Counted from the first letter of the stretch, positions 32,324-41,283 are shown. The stretch is 64,000 nt of DNA from Desulfolutivibrio sulfoxidireducens (GCF_013376475.1 NZ_CP045508.1:3756001-3820000), one strand, 5' to 3'. Program-made: numbers and translations. Notes: generated by a model not told the origin, from the sequence alone.

Positions 32324-33540
32324 GCCTGCGCATCGCCCTGTCCTCGCTGGCCACCCACAAACTGCGCACGGTGTTGGCCATGCTCGGGGTCTTTCTCGGT
32401 GCCCTGGCCCTCACCGGGGTGCGCCACGTGTCCGAGGCCATGGTCCGTAAGGCCGAGATCGAGACCGAAAAACTCGGCCCCAACCTGCTCATGGCCATGT
32501 CCGGGAAAATCCGCTTCACCCGGGGCGACTTCCGCTCCCAACCCTCCCACAAGAACTTCACGGTCGCCGACGCCTTGGCCCTTATGCGCGGGCTGCCCTC
32601 GGCCGTCCTGGGCGTGCCCTACATCGCCAAAAACGATAACATCCTCTCCGGCAATACCCGCGTGGCCTGCCAGTTGGTGGCCACTTGGCCCGATTACCCC
32701 CGGGTGCGCGCCTTCGTCCCGGACATGGGCCGCTTCTTCACCCAGCAGGAGGAAGACTCCCGGGCCATGGTCTGCGTCCTTGGACGCACTGTGGCCAAAC
32801 GCCTTTTCGGGGAACCGGAAAAGGCCCTCGGACAACGCGTCTTCCTCTACCGCGCAGGCCTTGCCGTGATCGGCGTCATGGAGGAAAAAGGCGCCGACCT
32901 CTCCGGCTCGGACCAGGACGAACAGGTCTTCGTGCCCCTGTCCACCTTCATGCGCCGCCTGGCCAACCGCTGGCATATCACCGGCGTCTACCTTCAACTC
33001 GCCGACGGCGCGGACTTCGAACTGGCCAAAGCCACCGCCGAAACCATTCTGCGCCGCCAACACCATGTCGGACCCGGCACCCCCAAGCCCGACGACTTCA
33101 CCGTGTTCACCGCCAAAGACACCATGCGTCTCAAGGAACAGGCCCTGGAACTGGTGCGAACCCTGGGACTGATCAGCTCCAGCCTGTCCTTCGCCGTGGG
33201 CGGCCTGGGCATCCTGTCCATCATGGTCCTGCTCGTGCGCGCCCGGCGCATGGAAATCGGCATCCGCCGGGCCGTGGGCGCGCGCCGCGCGGACATCGTG
33301 CGCCAGTTCCTCCTCGAATCCGGGGCCATGTCCTGCGTCGGCGGCGCGGGCGGCGTCGTCTGCGCCCTGGCCCTGCTCCTGGTCGTCTACCGATTCGGCG
33401 ACTTCCCCTACGTCTTCAACCCCTGGCTCATCTTTCAGGCCCTGGCCGGATCGGCCGTCCTGGGACTGGCCGCCGGCGCCTACCCGGCCTGGCAGGCCGG
33501 GTCCGTACAAATACTCGACGTGCTGCGCAATAAGGAATAG
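32314..33540 (+). CDS. MacB/FtsX-type ABC permease
   Basis: A 408-residue inner-membrane protein. TM1 is at about residues 18-38 (LAMLGVFLGALALTG), then a periplasmic domain of about 230 residues, and three C-terminal TM helices (about 280-305, 330-352, 365-390) with the FtsX-type REIGIRRAVGARR equivalent (MEIGIRRAVGARRADI). This is the permease of MacB/LolCDE-like transporters that move substrates at the periplasmic side. No ATPase gene is next to it in the window, so the partner must be elsewhere. Its start overlaps the ModE-like gene. A double-hairpin repeat follows. Confidence 0.87.
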   Translation: MPLSLRIALSSLATHKLRTVLAMLGVFLGALALTGVRHVSEAMVRKAEIETEKLGPNLLMAMSGKIRFTRGDFRSQPSHKNFTVADALALMRGLPSAVLGVPYIAKNDNILSGNTRVACQLVATWPDYPRVRAFVPDMGRFFTQQEEDSRAMVCVLGRTVAKRLFGEPEKALGQRVFLYRAGLAVIGVMEEKGADLSGSDQDEQVFVPLSTFMRRLANRWHITGVYLQLADGADFELAKATAETILRRQHHVGPGTPKPDDFTVFTAKDTMRLKEQALELVRTLGLISSSLSFAVGGLGILSIMVLLVRARRMEIGIRRAVGARRADIVRQFLLESGAMSCVGGAGGVVCALALLLVVYRFGDFPYVFNPWLIFQALAGSAVLGLAAGAYPAWQAGSVQILDVLRNKE

Positions 33541-33554
33541 CGGGAAGAAAAAAA

Positions 33555-33613
33555 CTGGGAGAGGGCGCCGCCCTCTCCCAGACCCTCTCCCGCCGGGGGA
33601 ATCATTCCCCCGG
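33555..33613 (+). repeat. Double-hairpin intergenic repeat (best copy)
   Basis: Hairpin 1: CTGGGAGAGGGC / GCCCTCTCCCAG (33555-33566 and 33570-33581, loop gcc). Spacer ACCCTCTCCCG. Hairpin 2: CCGGGGGAA / TTCCCCCGG (33593-33601 and 33605-33613). It follows the permease stop and may stop or stabilise that transcript. Same layout as the copies at 42065, 30440 (minus) and 48595 (minus). Confidence 0.85.
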
Positions 33614-33901
33614 ACCCCTGAGTCGGGCCATGACGACATGGCCTTCGGCCCTGCCGTCATGGCCCGGACTTCGGGTCCCAAGGAAACTTTTCCCCGGAGG
33701 CGATGGTCCGGATGCTCTTTTATGGAACGACGCTGCCGGCCGACCGACCCTGTACTTTTGCGGATCGGCGCTGCCGGCCATGCCGCCCGGGCCGGGCGAC
33801 GGGTTTGCGCCCGGGACGGCGGGAGCGCGAGGCCTTGCCGAGCCGTGCTGCCGCCGGACCGGGTCGAAAACCCCGAGCCCGGCCGACCAAAAGGCCCATG
33901 C
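33614..33901. other. Intergenic DNA with nested hairpin, before radical SAM gene
   Basis: After the double-hairpin repeat comes an 11-bp perfect inverted repeat, GGGCCATGACG (33625-33635) with CGTCATGGCCC (33655-33665), enclosing a second small stem GGCC-ttc-GGCC (33640-33650). Further right, CGCTGCCGGCC occurs twice about 40 bases apart. No clear promoter. Open frames here lack ribosome sites and protein-like composition and are not called. Confidence 0.5.
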
Positions 33902-34870
33902 ATGGAACCATCCTATCTGAGGCTCGCCCAGACCGGTGAACTCGCCGATCGCGCCCGCGAGGCCGTGACCCGCCTGGCCCATTGCGAGCTGTGCCCCCGC
34001 CGCTGCCGCGTCGACCGCCTCGCCGATGCGCGCGGCTTCTGCCGCGTGGGCCGCCAGGCCCAGGTGGCCTCTTTCAACCTCCATTTCGGGGAGGAGGAGG
34101 TCCTGGTCGGAGAAGGCGGCTCTGGAACCATCTTCTTCGCCGGCTGCAACCTGGGCTGCGTCTTCTGCCAGAACTGGGACATAAGCCACGACAGTCGCCT
34201 GGAATGGGAGGTCGAGGCGGGCGAGTTGGCCGCCATGATGCTCGAACTCCAGGACATGGGCGCCGCGAACATCAATCTCGTGACCCCGAGCCACGTGGTC
34301 CCCCAAATCCTCGAAGCCCTGGTCCTGGCAGCGCAAGGTGGCCTGCGCCTGCCCCTGGTCTACAACACCGGCGGCTACGACGCCCCGGAGACGCTGGAAC
34401 TCATGGACGGCGTCGTGGACATCCATATGCCCGACGTCAAAATGGCCGACCCCGACGCCGCCGCGACATACCTCCTGGCCAGGGACTATCCCGAACGCGC
34501 CCAGGAGGCCGTGCGCCGGATGCATGCCCAGGTCGGGGATCTGGTCGTGGACCAGGGCGGCCTGGCCCTACGCGGCCTTCTGGTCCGGCATCTGGTCATG
34601 CCCGGAGGGCTGGCCGGAACGGCCGAATGGATGCGCTTTCTGGCCCGAGAAATATCCCCGGACACCTGGATCAACATCATGGACCAGTACCGGCCCTGCG
34701 GCCAGGCCGGGAACCACCCGGCCATCGCCCGCCCCGTGGAGGCCGGGGAATACCGACAGGCCCTGGGGCTGGCCCGGGAGGCCGGCATCCAGCGCATCGA
34801 CCGGCGAAGCGGTCATTTTTTCGCGCGGATCCTCAAGCATGTGGGCCTGACCGGCCCCGGGGGACCATAG
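33902..34870 (+). CDS. PflA-related radical SAM protein
   Basis: A 322-residue radical SAM protein of the group annotated as putative pyruvate formate-lyase-activating enzyme. The 4Fe-4S motif is GCNLGCVFCQN (C-x3-C-x2-C). Before it, CELCPRRCRVDRLADARGFCRVG supplies four more cysteines, probably for an extra cluster or zinc. The SAM-binding strands (YNTGGYDAPETLELMDG, DVKMADPDAA) and a QYRPCGQAG ending follow. The start is set at ATG 33902; the ribosome site is weak (AAGG). Its substrate protein is not known and no glycyl-radical enzyme gene is nearby. Confidence 0.85.
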   Translation: MEPSYLRLAQTGELADRAREAVTRLAHCELCPRRCRVDRLADARGFCRVGRQAQVASFNLHFGEEEVLVGEGGSGTIFFAGCNLGCVFCQNWDISHDSRLEWEVEAGELAAMMLELQDMGAANINLVTPSHVVPQILEALVLAAQGGLRLPLVYNTGGYDAPETLELMDGVVDIHMPDVKMADPDAAATYLLARDYPERAQEAVRRMHAQVGDLVVDQGGLALRGLLVRHLVMPGGLAGTAEWMRFLAREISPDTWINIMDQYRPCGQAGNHPAIARPVEAGEYRQALGLAREAGIQRIDRRSGHFFARILKHVGLTGPGGP

Positions 34871-34956
34871 TGTCGTGCCCTTGGAATCCCCACAGAGCAT
34901 TAATTTACGGTAATTATTTGTAATAGTTGATTTTTTATGGAACAAGCACAGCCGCA

Positions 34957-34971
34957 TGGCATCGGATACGC
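34957..34971 (+). promoter_or_regulatory. Possible sigma-54 site upstream of glnA
   Basis: TGGCATCGGATACGC has GG and GC in the right 10-base spacing but a poor -12 block (ACGC rather than TTGC). If used, transcription would begin near 34983, about 237 bases before glnA. Confidence 0.3.
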
Positions 34972-35047
34972 AACCCCAGACGGCGCGCCCGGAAGCGCTG
35001 ACAAAAAAATGTATCCCGCGACAAAAGAAAAAGGCCCGCTCAAAAGG

Positions 35048-35056
35048 TGTGATAAT
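35048..35056 (+). promoter_or_regulatory. Extended -10 promoter candidate for glnA
   Basis: TG-T-GATAAT is an extended -10 element with five of six -10 positions matching. No -35 element is seen. Transcription would start near 35063, leaving a leader of about 157 bases that contains the TTTTTGTCA repeats. Confidence 0.35.
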
Positions 35057-35219
35057 CTGGATTGTTACAAACTTGCTGCGAAATATTTTTGTCATTTTTG
35101 TCAATTTTTAGTCATTTATTCCCTTGATTCGTCACAGAATTCCTTTTAGTACCGCTTTCGCGCACTTCGGCCGGTTACGCTTGTCCGGACCAAAACACAC
35201 AGTGACGGAGGATCAGAAT

Positions 35220-36557
35220 ATGGCGGTTTTCAATTGCAAAAACGCTGACGACGTGCTCAAGGCGGTCAAGGATTACAATGTTTCGTTCGTGCAGTTCTGG
35301 TTTATCGATATCCTGGGCGTGCTCAAAAGCTTTCAGGTGACGCCGCGCGAACTCGAAGCCGCCTTCGAGGAAGGCATGGGCTTCGACGGTTCGTCCATCA
35401 CTGGATTCACCAAGATCCAGGAGAGCGACATGGTCGCCTTCCCGGACCCCACCACCTTCCAGTTGGTGGCCTGGCGGCCTTCCGACCGTCCCGTCGCCCG
35501 TCTGTTCTGCGACATCAGGCTTCCCGACGGCACCCCGTTTGCCGCCGATTCCCGGTACATCCTGAAGAAGATGGCCAAAAAGGCCGCCGACCTGGGCTAC
35601 ACCTACTATGTCGGCCCGGAACTCGAGTTTTTCCTGTTCGCCAACGCCAACGAGCCCAAAATCCTGGACCTCGGCGGCTACTTCGACGCCCCGCCCCGCG
35701 ATCTGGCCAACGACGTCCGCCGGGACATCATCTTCGCCCTGGAGAGCATGGGTATCGCCGTGGAGTACAGCCACCACGAAGTGGCCCCCAGCCAGCACGA
35801 GATCGACCTGCGCTACAACGAGGCCGTGACCATGGCCGACATGGCCGTCACCTACCGCGTGGTGTGCAAGGAAATCGCCCGCAAGCACGGCTGCTACGCC
35901 TCGTTCATGCCCAAGCCCCTGTTCGGCGAGAACGGCTCGGGCATGCACGTGCACCAGTCGCTCTTCAAGGGCTCCAAGAACGCCTTCTTCGACGGCTCCG
36001 ACCAGTACAACCTGAGCAAGGAAGCCAAGAGCTACATCGCCGGCCTTCTGAAACACGCCCCCGAGTTCGGCCTGGTCAACAACCAGTGGGTCAACTCCTA
36101 CAAGCGCCTGGTGCCTGGCTACGAGGCCCCGGTGTACATCGCCTGGGCTCGCCGCAACCGTTCGGCCCTGATCCGGGTGCCCATGTACAAGCCCGGCAAG
36201 GAGGCCGCCACCCGCATCGAGTTGCGCAGCCCCGACCCCGCCTGCAACCTGTACCTGTGCTTCGCGGCCATGCTCGGCGCTGGGCTCAAGGGCATCGAGG
36301 GCGGATACGAGCTGGCCAAGCCCATCGAGGAGAACATCTTCAAGATGTCCGAGTCCGAGATGGCCGCCAAGGGCATTTCCTCCCTGCCCGGCAGCCTGCG
36401 CGAGGCCATCGACAACCTGGAAAAGAGCGCGCTCATGCGCGAGGTGCTGGGCGACCATCTCTTCAACGCCCTGCTCGACAACAAGAAGGCCGAGTGGGAC
36501 GCCTACCGCATGCAGATCACCGAATGGGAAATCGAACGCTACCTGCCCATCCTGTAG
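35220..36557 (+). CDS. glnA: Glutamine synthetase type I (alpha-like)
   Basis: A 445-residue enzyme that makes glutamine from glutamate, ammonia and ATP. Marks include FDGSSITGF near residue 57, the metal-ligand ELEFFLF, the HEVAPSQHEIDLRYN region, NGSGMHVHQSL and the KPGKEAATRIELRSPDPACNLYL segment. Length and the C-terminal KPIEENIFKMSESE..GISSLPGSL stretch fit the GSI-alpha type; the Tyr adenylylation loop (NLYDLPP) of GSI-beta enzymes is absent, so control should be by feedback or by protein binding. GGAGG lies 8 bases before the ATG. Strong terminator downstream. Confidence 0.95.
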   Translation: MAVFNCKNADDVLKAVKDYNVSFVQFWFIDILGVLKSFQVTPRELEAAFEEGMGFDGSSITGFTKIQESDMVAFPDPTTFQLVAWRPSDRPVARLFCDIRLPDGTPFAADSRYILKKMAKKAADLGYTYYVGPELEFFLFANANEPKILDLGGYFDAPPRDLANDVRRDIIFALESMGIAVEYSHHEVAPSQHEIDLRYNEAVTMADMAVTYRVVCKEIARKHGCYASFMPKPLFGENGSGMHVHQSLFKGSKNAFFDGSDQYNLSKEAKSYIAGLLKHAPEFGLVNNQWVNSYKRLVPGYEAPVYIAWARRNRSALIRVPMYKPGKEAATRIELRSPDPACNLYLCFAAMLGAGLKGIEGGYELAKPIEENIFKMSESEMAAKGISSLPGSLREAIDNLEKSALMREVLGDHLFNALLDNKKAEWDAYRMQITEWEIERYLPIL

Positions 36558-36585
36558 TCCGCGCGCGCCATACGCTTGCATCCAA

Positions 36586-36623
36586 GGCCGTCTCCCCCGG
36601 GAGGCGGCCTTTTCTCTTTTTTT
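36586..36623 (+). terminator. Rho-independent terminator of glnA
   Basis: GGCCGTCTCCC (36586-36596) pairs with GGGAGGCGGCC (36599-36609) with one G-U wobble, followed by a T-rich tract with one CTC break. It begins 28 bases after the stop. Confidence 0.88.
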
Positions 36624-36794
36624 GTCGGACACGATTGTGGGGAAATGGTCCGGATCGGCGTCGCGCCTCCCTGTTTGGGCGGATGTCCTCCAGTCCCGGC
36701 CCTGGCGCGGACGAACCGGCGTCGCCGTGGCCGCGCCCAGGCGTGGCATTCCGGCCACACGCCGCAAACCGTGTCGGAGCGGGTGACGCTCCAG

Positions 36795-36836
36795 ACAATA
36801 TTGTAGTGGAATAGACCGCCCATCCTACAAAATTGT
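36795..36836 (+). promoter_or_regulatory. Inverted repeat, possible enhancer-binding site for amtB
   Basis: ACAATATTGTAG (36795-36806) and CTACAAAATTGT (36825-36836) are reverse complements at 11 of 12 positions, 18 bases apart. They lie about 55-95 bases upstream of the -24 box of the amtB promoter, where a sigma-54 activator would be expected. The sequence is not the enteric NtrC consensus. Confidence 0.45.
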
Positions 36837-36888
36837 ATGGAACTGTCCGAAACTGCAACAAAGACTAGCAATTCTAATGTGTTATATT

Positions 36889-36904
36889 TTGGCTCCATTC
36901 TTGC
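36889..36904 (+). promoter_or_regulatory. Sigma-54 promoter of amtB-glnK
   Basis: TTGGCTCCATTCTTGC matches the -24/-12 consensus with GG (36891-36892) and GC (36903-36904) exactly 10 bases apart and a good TTGC -12 block. The start would be near 36916, about 96 bases before amtB. A nitrogen-controlled sigma-54 promoter is what one expects for this operon. Confidence 0.75.
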
Positions 36905-37011
36905 TCAAGATGGATGATCCGAGAGCCCGCGCGTGCGGCGCGCGCCCTTCGGGGAGCGGCGTGTGGTGGCCCGGTTATGCGGGAAAAACACTTTTCGAGG
37001 AGGTAGGTTGT

Positions 37012-38379
37012 ATGGAACGGAGATGGACTCTCTCCAAAAAGGCGCTGGCGGTCTTCAGCGTGGCGGCGGCGCTCGGCGCGCTGGCCCTGCCCGGCGCGGC
37101 CCTTGCCCAGGATTCGGCGCCTGAATTTTTGTCCCAGCAAAACGGAAACGTCATGTGGACGCTCATCGCCGCCATCCTGGTCATGTTCATGCAGGCCGGA
37201 TTCGCCATGGTGGAAACGGGGCTCACCAGGGCGAAGAACGCCGGCAACATCCTGATGAAGAACATGTTCGACTTCGCCGCCGGAAGCCCGGCCTTTTTCC
37301 TGATCGGCTTCGCGCTGATGTTCGGCGATGATGTGGGCGGTTTCGTCGGCTTCTCCAACTTCGGCCTGTCCGAGGCCTCCACGGCCGACGCCGACGGGCT
37401 GTGGAAGTACACCTACTGGTTCTTCCAGTGCGTGTTCGCGGCCACGGCCGTGACCATCGTCTCCGGGGCCATCGCCGAGCGCACCAAGTTCGTGGCCTAT
37501 CTCATCCTGAGCGCCGCGGTCACCGCCCTGGTCTACCCCGTTTCCGGGCACTGGATATGGGGCGGCGGCTGGCTGTCCAAGCTTGACGCGCCCATGATCG
37601 ACTTCGCCGGGTCCACCGTGGTCCACTCCGTTGGCGGCTGGATATCCCTGGCCGGGGCCATGCTCCTTGGCCCGCGCATCGGCAAGTACACCAAGGACGG
37701 CGTGGCCCGGGCCATCCCCGGCCACAACCTGCCCCTGGTGGCCTTAGGCGTCTTCATCCTGTGGTTCGGCTGGTTCGGGTTCAACCCCGGTTCCACCACC
37801 GTGGCCAACGGCACCATCGGCCTTATCGCCGTGACCACCAACCTGGCCGCCTGCATGGCCGGTCTGTCGGCCATGGTCACGGCCTGGCTGCGCTACGGCA
37901 AGCCCGACGTGTCCATGAGCTTAAACGGCGTCCTGGCCGGCCTTGTGGCCATCACCGCCGGCTGCGCCAACGTCTCCCCCGGCGCCGCCCTGATCATCGG
38001 GCTTCTGGCCGGCATCCTGGTGGTCCTGTCCGTGGAATTCATCGACAAGGTGCTCAAAATCGACGACCCCGTGGGCGCCATCTCGGTGCACGGCGTGTGC
38101 GGCGCGTTCGGCACCCTGTGCGTGGGTCTTTTCGCCAGCCCCGACTTCGGCGGCGTGGCCGGTCTGTTCTACGGCGGCGGCCTGACCCAGCTCATCACCC
38201 AGATCATCGGCGTGGGCTCGGTCTTCGTGTGGGCCTTCGGCTCGGGACTGGTCCTTTTCGGCCTGCTAAAAATCACCGTGGGCATCCGGGTGACGGCCGA
38301 GGAGGAGCTCAAGGGTCTGGATCTGACCGAGCACGGCAGCGAAGCCTACAGCGGCTTCCAGATCTTCATCACCGAATAG
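37012..38379 (+). CDS. amtB: AmtB ammonium transporter
   Basis: A 455-residue inner-membrane channel with 11 expected helices after a signal-like N-terminus (cleavage likely near ALAQD, residue 32). The conserved pore histidines are H205 (STVVHSVGGW) and H360 (AISVHGVCGAFG). Also typical are MWTLIAAILVMFMQAGFAMVE and WFGWFGFNPGS. GGAGG lies 8 bases before the ATG at 37012. The upstream open extension is not protein-like. It is followed after 10 bases by the P-II gene, which would gate the channel, and sits behind a sigma-54-like promoter. Confidence 0.95.
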   Translation: MERRWTLSKKALAVFSVAAALGALALPGAALAQDSAPEFLSQQNGNVMWTLIAAILVMFMQAGFAMVETGLTRAKNAGNILMKNMFDFAAGSPAFFLIGFALMFGDDVGGFVGFSNFGLSEASTADADGLWKYTYWFFQCVFAATAVTIVSGAIAERTKFVAYLILSAAVTALVYPVSGHWIWGGGWLSKLDAPMIDFAGSTVVHSVGGWISLAGAMLLGPRIGKYTKDGVARAIPGHNLPLVALGVFILWFGWFGFNPGSTTVANGTIGLIAVTTNLAACMAGLSAMVTAWLRYGKPDVSMSLNGVLAGLVAITAGCANVSPGAALIIGLLAGILVVLSVEFIDKVLKIDDPVGAISVHGVCGAFGTLCVGLFASPDFGGVAGLFYGGGLTQLITQIIGVGSVFVWAFGSGLVLFGLLKITVGIRVTAEEELKGLDLTEHGSEAYSGFQIFITE

Positions 38380-38389
38380 GGGGGCTACC

Positions 38390-38731
38390 ATGAAACTGAT
38401 TATCGCCTACTTCAGGCCGGAACAGCTCAACGCCGTCAAGCAGGCCCTCTACGCCAAGGGCGTCCACAGCATGTCCGCGACCAACATCGCCGGCTCCGGA
38501 CGCCAGAAGGGCTACACCGAAACCTATCGCGGGGTCCTCATCGAGGTGAACCTGCTCAAAAAAGTGCGCCTGGAAGTCGCGGTCAAGGACGACAAGGTGG
38601 CCGAGACCATGGACGCCATCAGCGAGGGCGCCAAGACCGGAAAGGAAGGCGACGGCATGATCTTCGTCCTGGACATCGCCGACGCCCGCCGCATCCGCAC
38701 CGGAGAGACCGGGGCCGCCGTCTTCGGATAA
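38390..38731 (+). CDS. glnK: P-II signal protein (GlnK/GlnB)
   Basis: A 113-residue trimeric regulator that binds ATP/ADP and 2-oxoglutarate and blocks AmtB. The start MKLIIAYFRPEQLNAVKQAL, the Q-K-G of GRQKGYTETYRG, and TGKEGDGMIFV are family marks. The T-loop keeps the Tyr in TYRG (the uridylylation position in other bacteria), but the rest of the loop (VLIEVNLLKKVRLEV) differs from the usual AEYVVDFLPK form. It is coupled to amtB, supporting the GlnK assignment. Confidence 0.92.
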   Translation: MKLIIAYFRPEQLNAVKQALYAKGVHSMSATNIAGSGRQKGYTETYRGVLIEVNLLKKVRLEVAVKDDKVAETMDAISEGAKTGKEGDGMIFVLDIADARRIRTGETGAAVFG

Positions 38732-38754
38732 ACCAAAAACATCCCGCCGACGCG

Positions 38755-38789
38755 AAACCCGGGGAGGACGCCCGTCCTCCCCGGGTTTT
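38755..38789 (+). terminator. Terminator of amtB-glnK
   Basis: A 16-bp stem, AAACCCGGGGAGGACG (38755-38770) with its exact complement at 38773-38788, ends in TTTT. The A-rich left side makes it potentially bidirectional. Confidence 0.8.
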
Positions 38790-38888
38790 CCATATCCTCG
38801 CCCCGAAAACGTTTTGCGTCCCGCACGCCCGGGTGATAAAAGAAACCATCCATCCCTGCCAGCAAGACCACGCCCCAAGGAGCCTGCC

Positions 38889-39149
38889 GTGACCGTCGAA
38901 TGGGCCAAGCACGACGACACCACCTATTTCGTCAACCTGGCCAAGGCCCTTTTGGTGGCCGTGGTCTACGACCGCATGGGCACGCCGGGCTGGAAGGTCC
39001 AGGTGGGCAAACGCTCGCTCAAGGACAAGTTCGCCTCGGCCGAGGACGCCAAGAAGGTGGCCGTGGCCTATGCCGAGCGCATCCTCAACCAGTGCCGCGA
39101 GGAACTCGACACCCTCAAGGCCGCCGACCCCTCCCACGGGAACGGCTGA
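38889..39149 (+). CDS. Small conserved hypothetical protein
   Basis: An 86-residue soluble protein starting at GTG 38889 with AAGGAG six bases upstream. It has a beta start (TVEWAKHDDTTYFVNLAKALLVAVVYD), a WKVQVGKRSLKDKF core and a helical end with AYAERILNQCREEL. No family recognised. It follows the amtB-glnK terminator and precedes the Kef-type antiporter; no functional link is evident. Confidence 0.65.
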   Translation: MTVEWAKHDDTTYFVNLAKALLVAVVYDRMGTPGWKVQVGKRSLKDKFASAEDAKKVAVAYAERILNQCREELDTLKAADPSHGNG

Positions 39150-39270
39150 CATCACGCCGCAAACGCCCGCTTCCTGACCGTCCGGCCGGTTTGCCACGGC
39201 AAAACCCGCCCGCCCCCTCCATCCCGGCCGCCCTTGACAACCCGCGTTGCCGGATGCCAGTCCTCTCCCC

Positions 39271-41283
39271 ATGGAATTCGCACTGCTCAATGAAATCGTC
39301 GTCATCTTCTGCCTGTCCATCGGGGTCATCTTCCTGTGCCACAAGATCCGGGTCCCGGCCATCGTGGGCTTTCTCCTCACCGGGGTCCTGGCCGGCCCTC
39401 ACGGCCTGGGGCTGGTGGACTCGGTCCACGAGGTGGAGATGGTGGCCGAGATCGGCGTCATCCTGCTCCTTTTCACCATCGGCCTGGAGCTGTCCATTTC
39501 CGAGCTGATCAAGCTCAGAAAGCCCGTGTTCATCGGCGGCGCGGCCCAGGTCCTTCTGACCATCCTGGTCTTTGCCGGCGCGGGCGCCTGGCTGGGCCTC
39601 ACCCCTGGGCAGGCCGTGTTCGCCGGATTCCTGACCGCGCTTTCGAGCACGGCCATAGTCCTCAAGCTCCTCCAGGAACGGGCCGAGGTGGAGTCCCCCC
39701 ACGGCCGCATCATCCTGTCCATCCTGATCTTCCAGGATCTTATCATTGTCCCGATGATGCTGCTGGTCCCCTTTTTATCCGGACAAAGCCAGGCCGAGAG
39801 TTCTTCGCTGCTGCTGACGAGCGCCAAGGGCTTCGGGGTGGTCATCCTGGTCTTTTTCCTGGCCAGAAAGATCGTGCCGCGCATCCTGCTCGCGGTCATG
39901 CGCACCCGGAGCAAGGAACTCTTTCTCCTGACGACCCTGGGCATCTGCATGTCCGTGGCCTTTCTGACCGCGAGTCTGGGGCTCTCCCTGTCCCTGGGGG
40001 CCTTTCTGGCCGGACTGATCATCTCCGAATCCGAATATTCCCTAAGCGCCATGGAAGGCATCCTGCCGTTTCGCGACGTGTTCACCAGCCTGTTTTTCAT
40101 CTCCGTGGGCATGCTGCTCAACACCGCCTACTTCTTCTCCCATGCGGACACGGTGCTTCTGGTCACCGCCGCCGTGCTCGTCCTGAAAACCGTGCTCGCC
40201 GCAACGGCCGCCCGCATCCTGGGCTACCCCCTGCGTCCGGCCGTGCTGGTGGGGCTTTGCATCTGCCAGGTGGGCGAATTCTCCTTCATCCTGGCCAAGA
40301 CCGGCCTGGCCGAGAACCTCATCGGCCAGGACCACTACCAACTCTTTTTGTCGGCCAGCATCCTGACCATGCTGGTCACCCCCTTTTGCATCATGTTCGC
40401 CCCGGCCCTGGCCGACCGCCTGGGCCGCCTGCCGCTGCTCAAGGCCGCCGCCGCACCCTACCGGGGGCCGGTCGAGGAGGACGGCCAGCACCGGGAACTC
40501 TCCGACCATCTGATCATCTGCGGCTTCGGCATCGGCGGCAGACACCTGGCCCGGGCCGCCAAGGCCGCCGGCATCGACTACACCATCCTGGAGATGAACC
40601 CGGACACCGTGCGCACCCAGGCCGCCAAGGGCCAGCCCATCGCCTACGGCGACGCCATCCACCCGGCCGTTCTGGAACACGCCGGAATACACAAGGCCCG
40701 GGTGCTGGCCATCGTGGTCTCGGACCCCGTGGCCGTCCGGCGCATCACCGATACCGCCAGGAAGACCAATCCCTCCGTGCATATCATCGTCCGCACCCGG
40801 TTCGTCAACGAGATCGGGCCGCTACGCGAGCTTGGGGCCAACGACGTCATCCCCGAGGAATTCGAGACCTCCATCGAGATCTTCACCCGGGTCATGACCA
40901 AGTACATGGTCCCGCGCGTGGACATCGAGCGCTTCGTGGAGGAAGTGCGCTCGGAGAGCTACGAGATGCTGCGAAACCTGGAGATTCGCGGCGAACCCAT
41001 GGCCGCCCTGGCCCATGGCTTCACCGGCATCGACGTCAGCGCCCTGACCGTGGAGGAGGGCTCCATGCTCGACGGCCGGACCCTGGAGGAATCCGAACTG
41101 CGCCGCACCCACGGCCTGACCGTGGTGGCTGTGGGCCGGGGCGGCCAGGTCTTCCCCAACCCGGACGGCACCATGCGCTTCGCCGCCGGCGACGTGGCCT
41201 ACGTCTTCGGGCCCCACGCCGACATCACGGCCAAGGCCGGCCTGTTCACCTCCCGCCGCCGCTCCTGGGAGGCCCCGGCGTGA
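39271..41283 (+). CDS. Kef-type K+/H+ antiporter with TrkA domains
   Basis: A 670-residue monovalent cation:proton antiporter. About 12 TM helices (residues 5-385) form a CPA2 Na+/H+ exchanger domain, with LSSTAIVLKLLQER and FQDLIIVPMMLLVPF as family marks. A TrkA-N domain follows (DHLIICGFGIGGRHLARAAKAAG, about 407-525) with the G-x-G-x-x-G dinucleotide site, then a TrkA-C domain (about 570-655). I use ATG 39271; an in-frame TTG eight codons upstream is no better supported since neither has a Shine-Dalgarno. Its stop overlaps the next small gene's GTG start. Confidence 0.9.
   Translation: MEFALLNEIVVIFCLSIGVIFLCHKIRVPAIVGFLLTGVLAGPHGLGLVDSVHEVEMVAEIGVILLLFTIGLELSISELIKLRKPVFIGGAAQVLLTILVFAGAGAWLGLTPGQAVFAGFLTALSSTAIVLKLLQERAEVESPHGRIILSILIFQDLIIVPMMLLVPFLSGQSQAESSSLLLTSAKGFGVVILVFFLARKIVPRILLAVMRTRSKELFLLTTLGICMSVAFLTASLGLSLSLGAFLAGLIISESEYSLSAMEGILPFRDVFTSLFFISVGMLLNTAYFFSHADTVLLVTAAVLVLKTVLAATAARILGYPLRPAVLVGLCICQVGEFSFILAKTGLAENLIGQDHYQLFLSASILTMLVTPFCIMFAPALADRLGRLPLLKAAAAPYRGPVEEDGQHRELSDHLIICGFGIGGRHLARAAKAAGIDYTILEMNPDTVRTQAAKGQPIAYGDAIHPAVLEHAGIHKARVLAIVVSDPVAVRRITDTARKTNPSVHIIVRTRFVNEIGPLRELGANDVIPEEFETSIEIFTRVMTKYMVPRVDIERFVEEVRSESYEMLRNLEIRGEPMAALAHGFTGIDVSALTVEEGSMLDGRTLEESELRRTHGLTVVAVGRGGQVFPNPDGTMRFAAGDVAYVFGPHADITAKAGLFTSRRRSWEAPA

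Larger units (their letters stand above)
34871..35219. other. 349-bp AT-rich regulatory region upstream of glnA
   Basis: The base composition falls well below the average. Two promoter candidates are given separately. Three near-copies of TTTTTGTCA lie in a row at 35086-35094, 35095-35103 and 35105-35114. A 70-codon open frame at 34937-35149 has no ribosome site and is not called. Confidence 0.5.

Noticed and set aside
33630..33920. Open frames (including an N-terminal extension of the radical SAM protein)
   Set aside because: Pro/Arg/Gly-rich translation, no ribosome site, and the real enzyme begins cleanly at 33902.
34937..35149. 70-codon open frame upstream of glnA
   Set aside because: No Shine-Dalgarno and it covers promoter-like and repeat sequence; the translation has no protein-like pattern.
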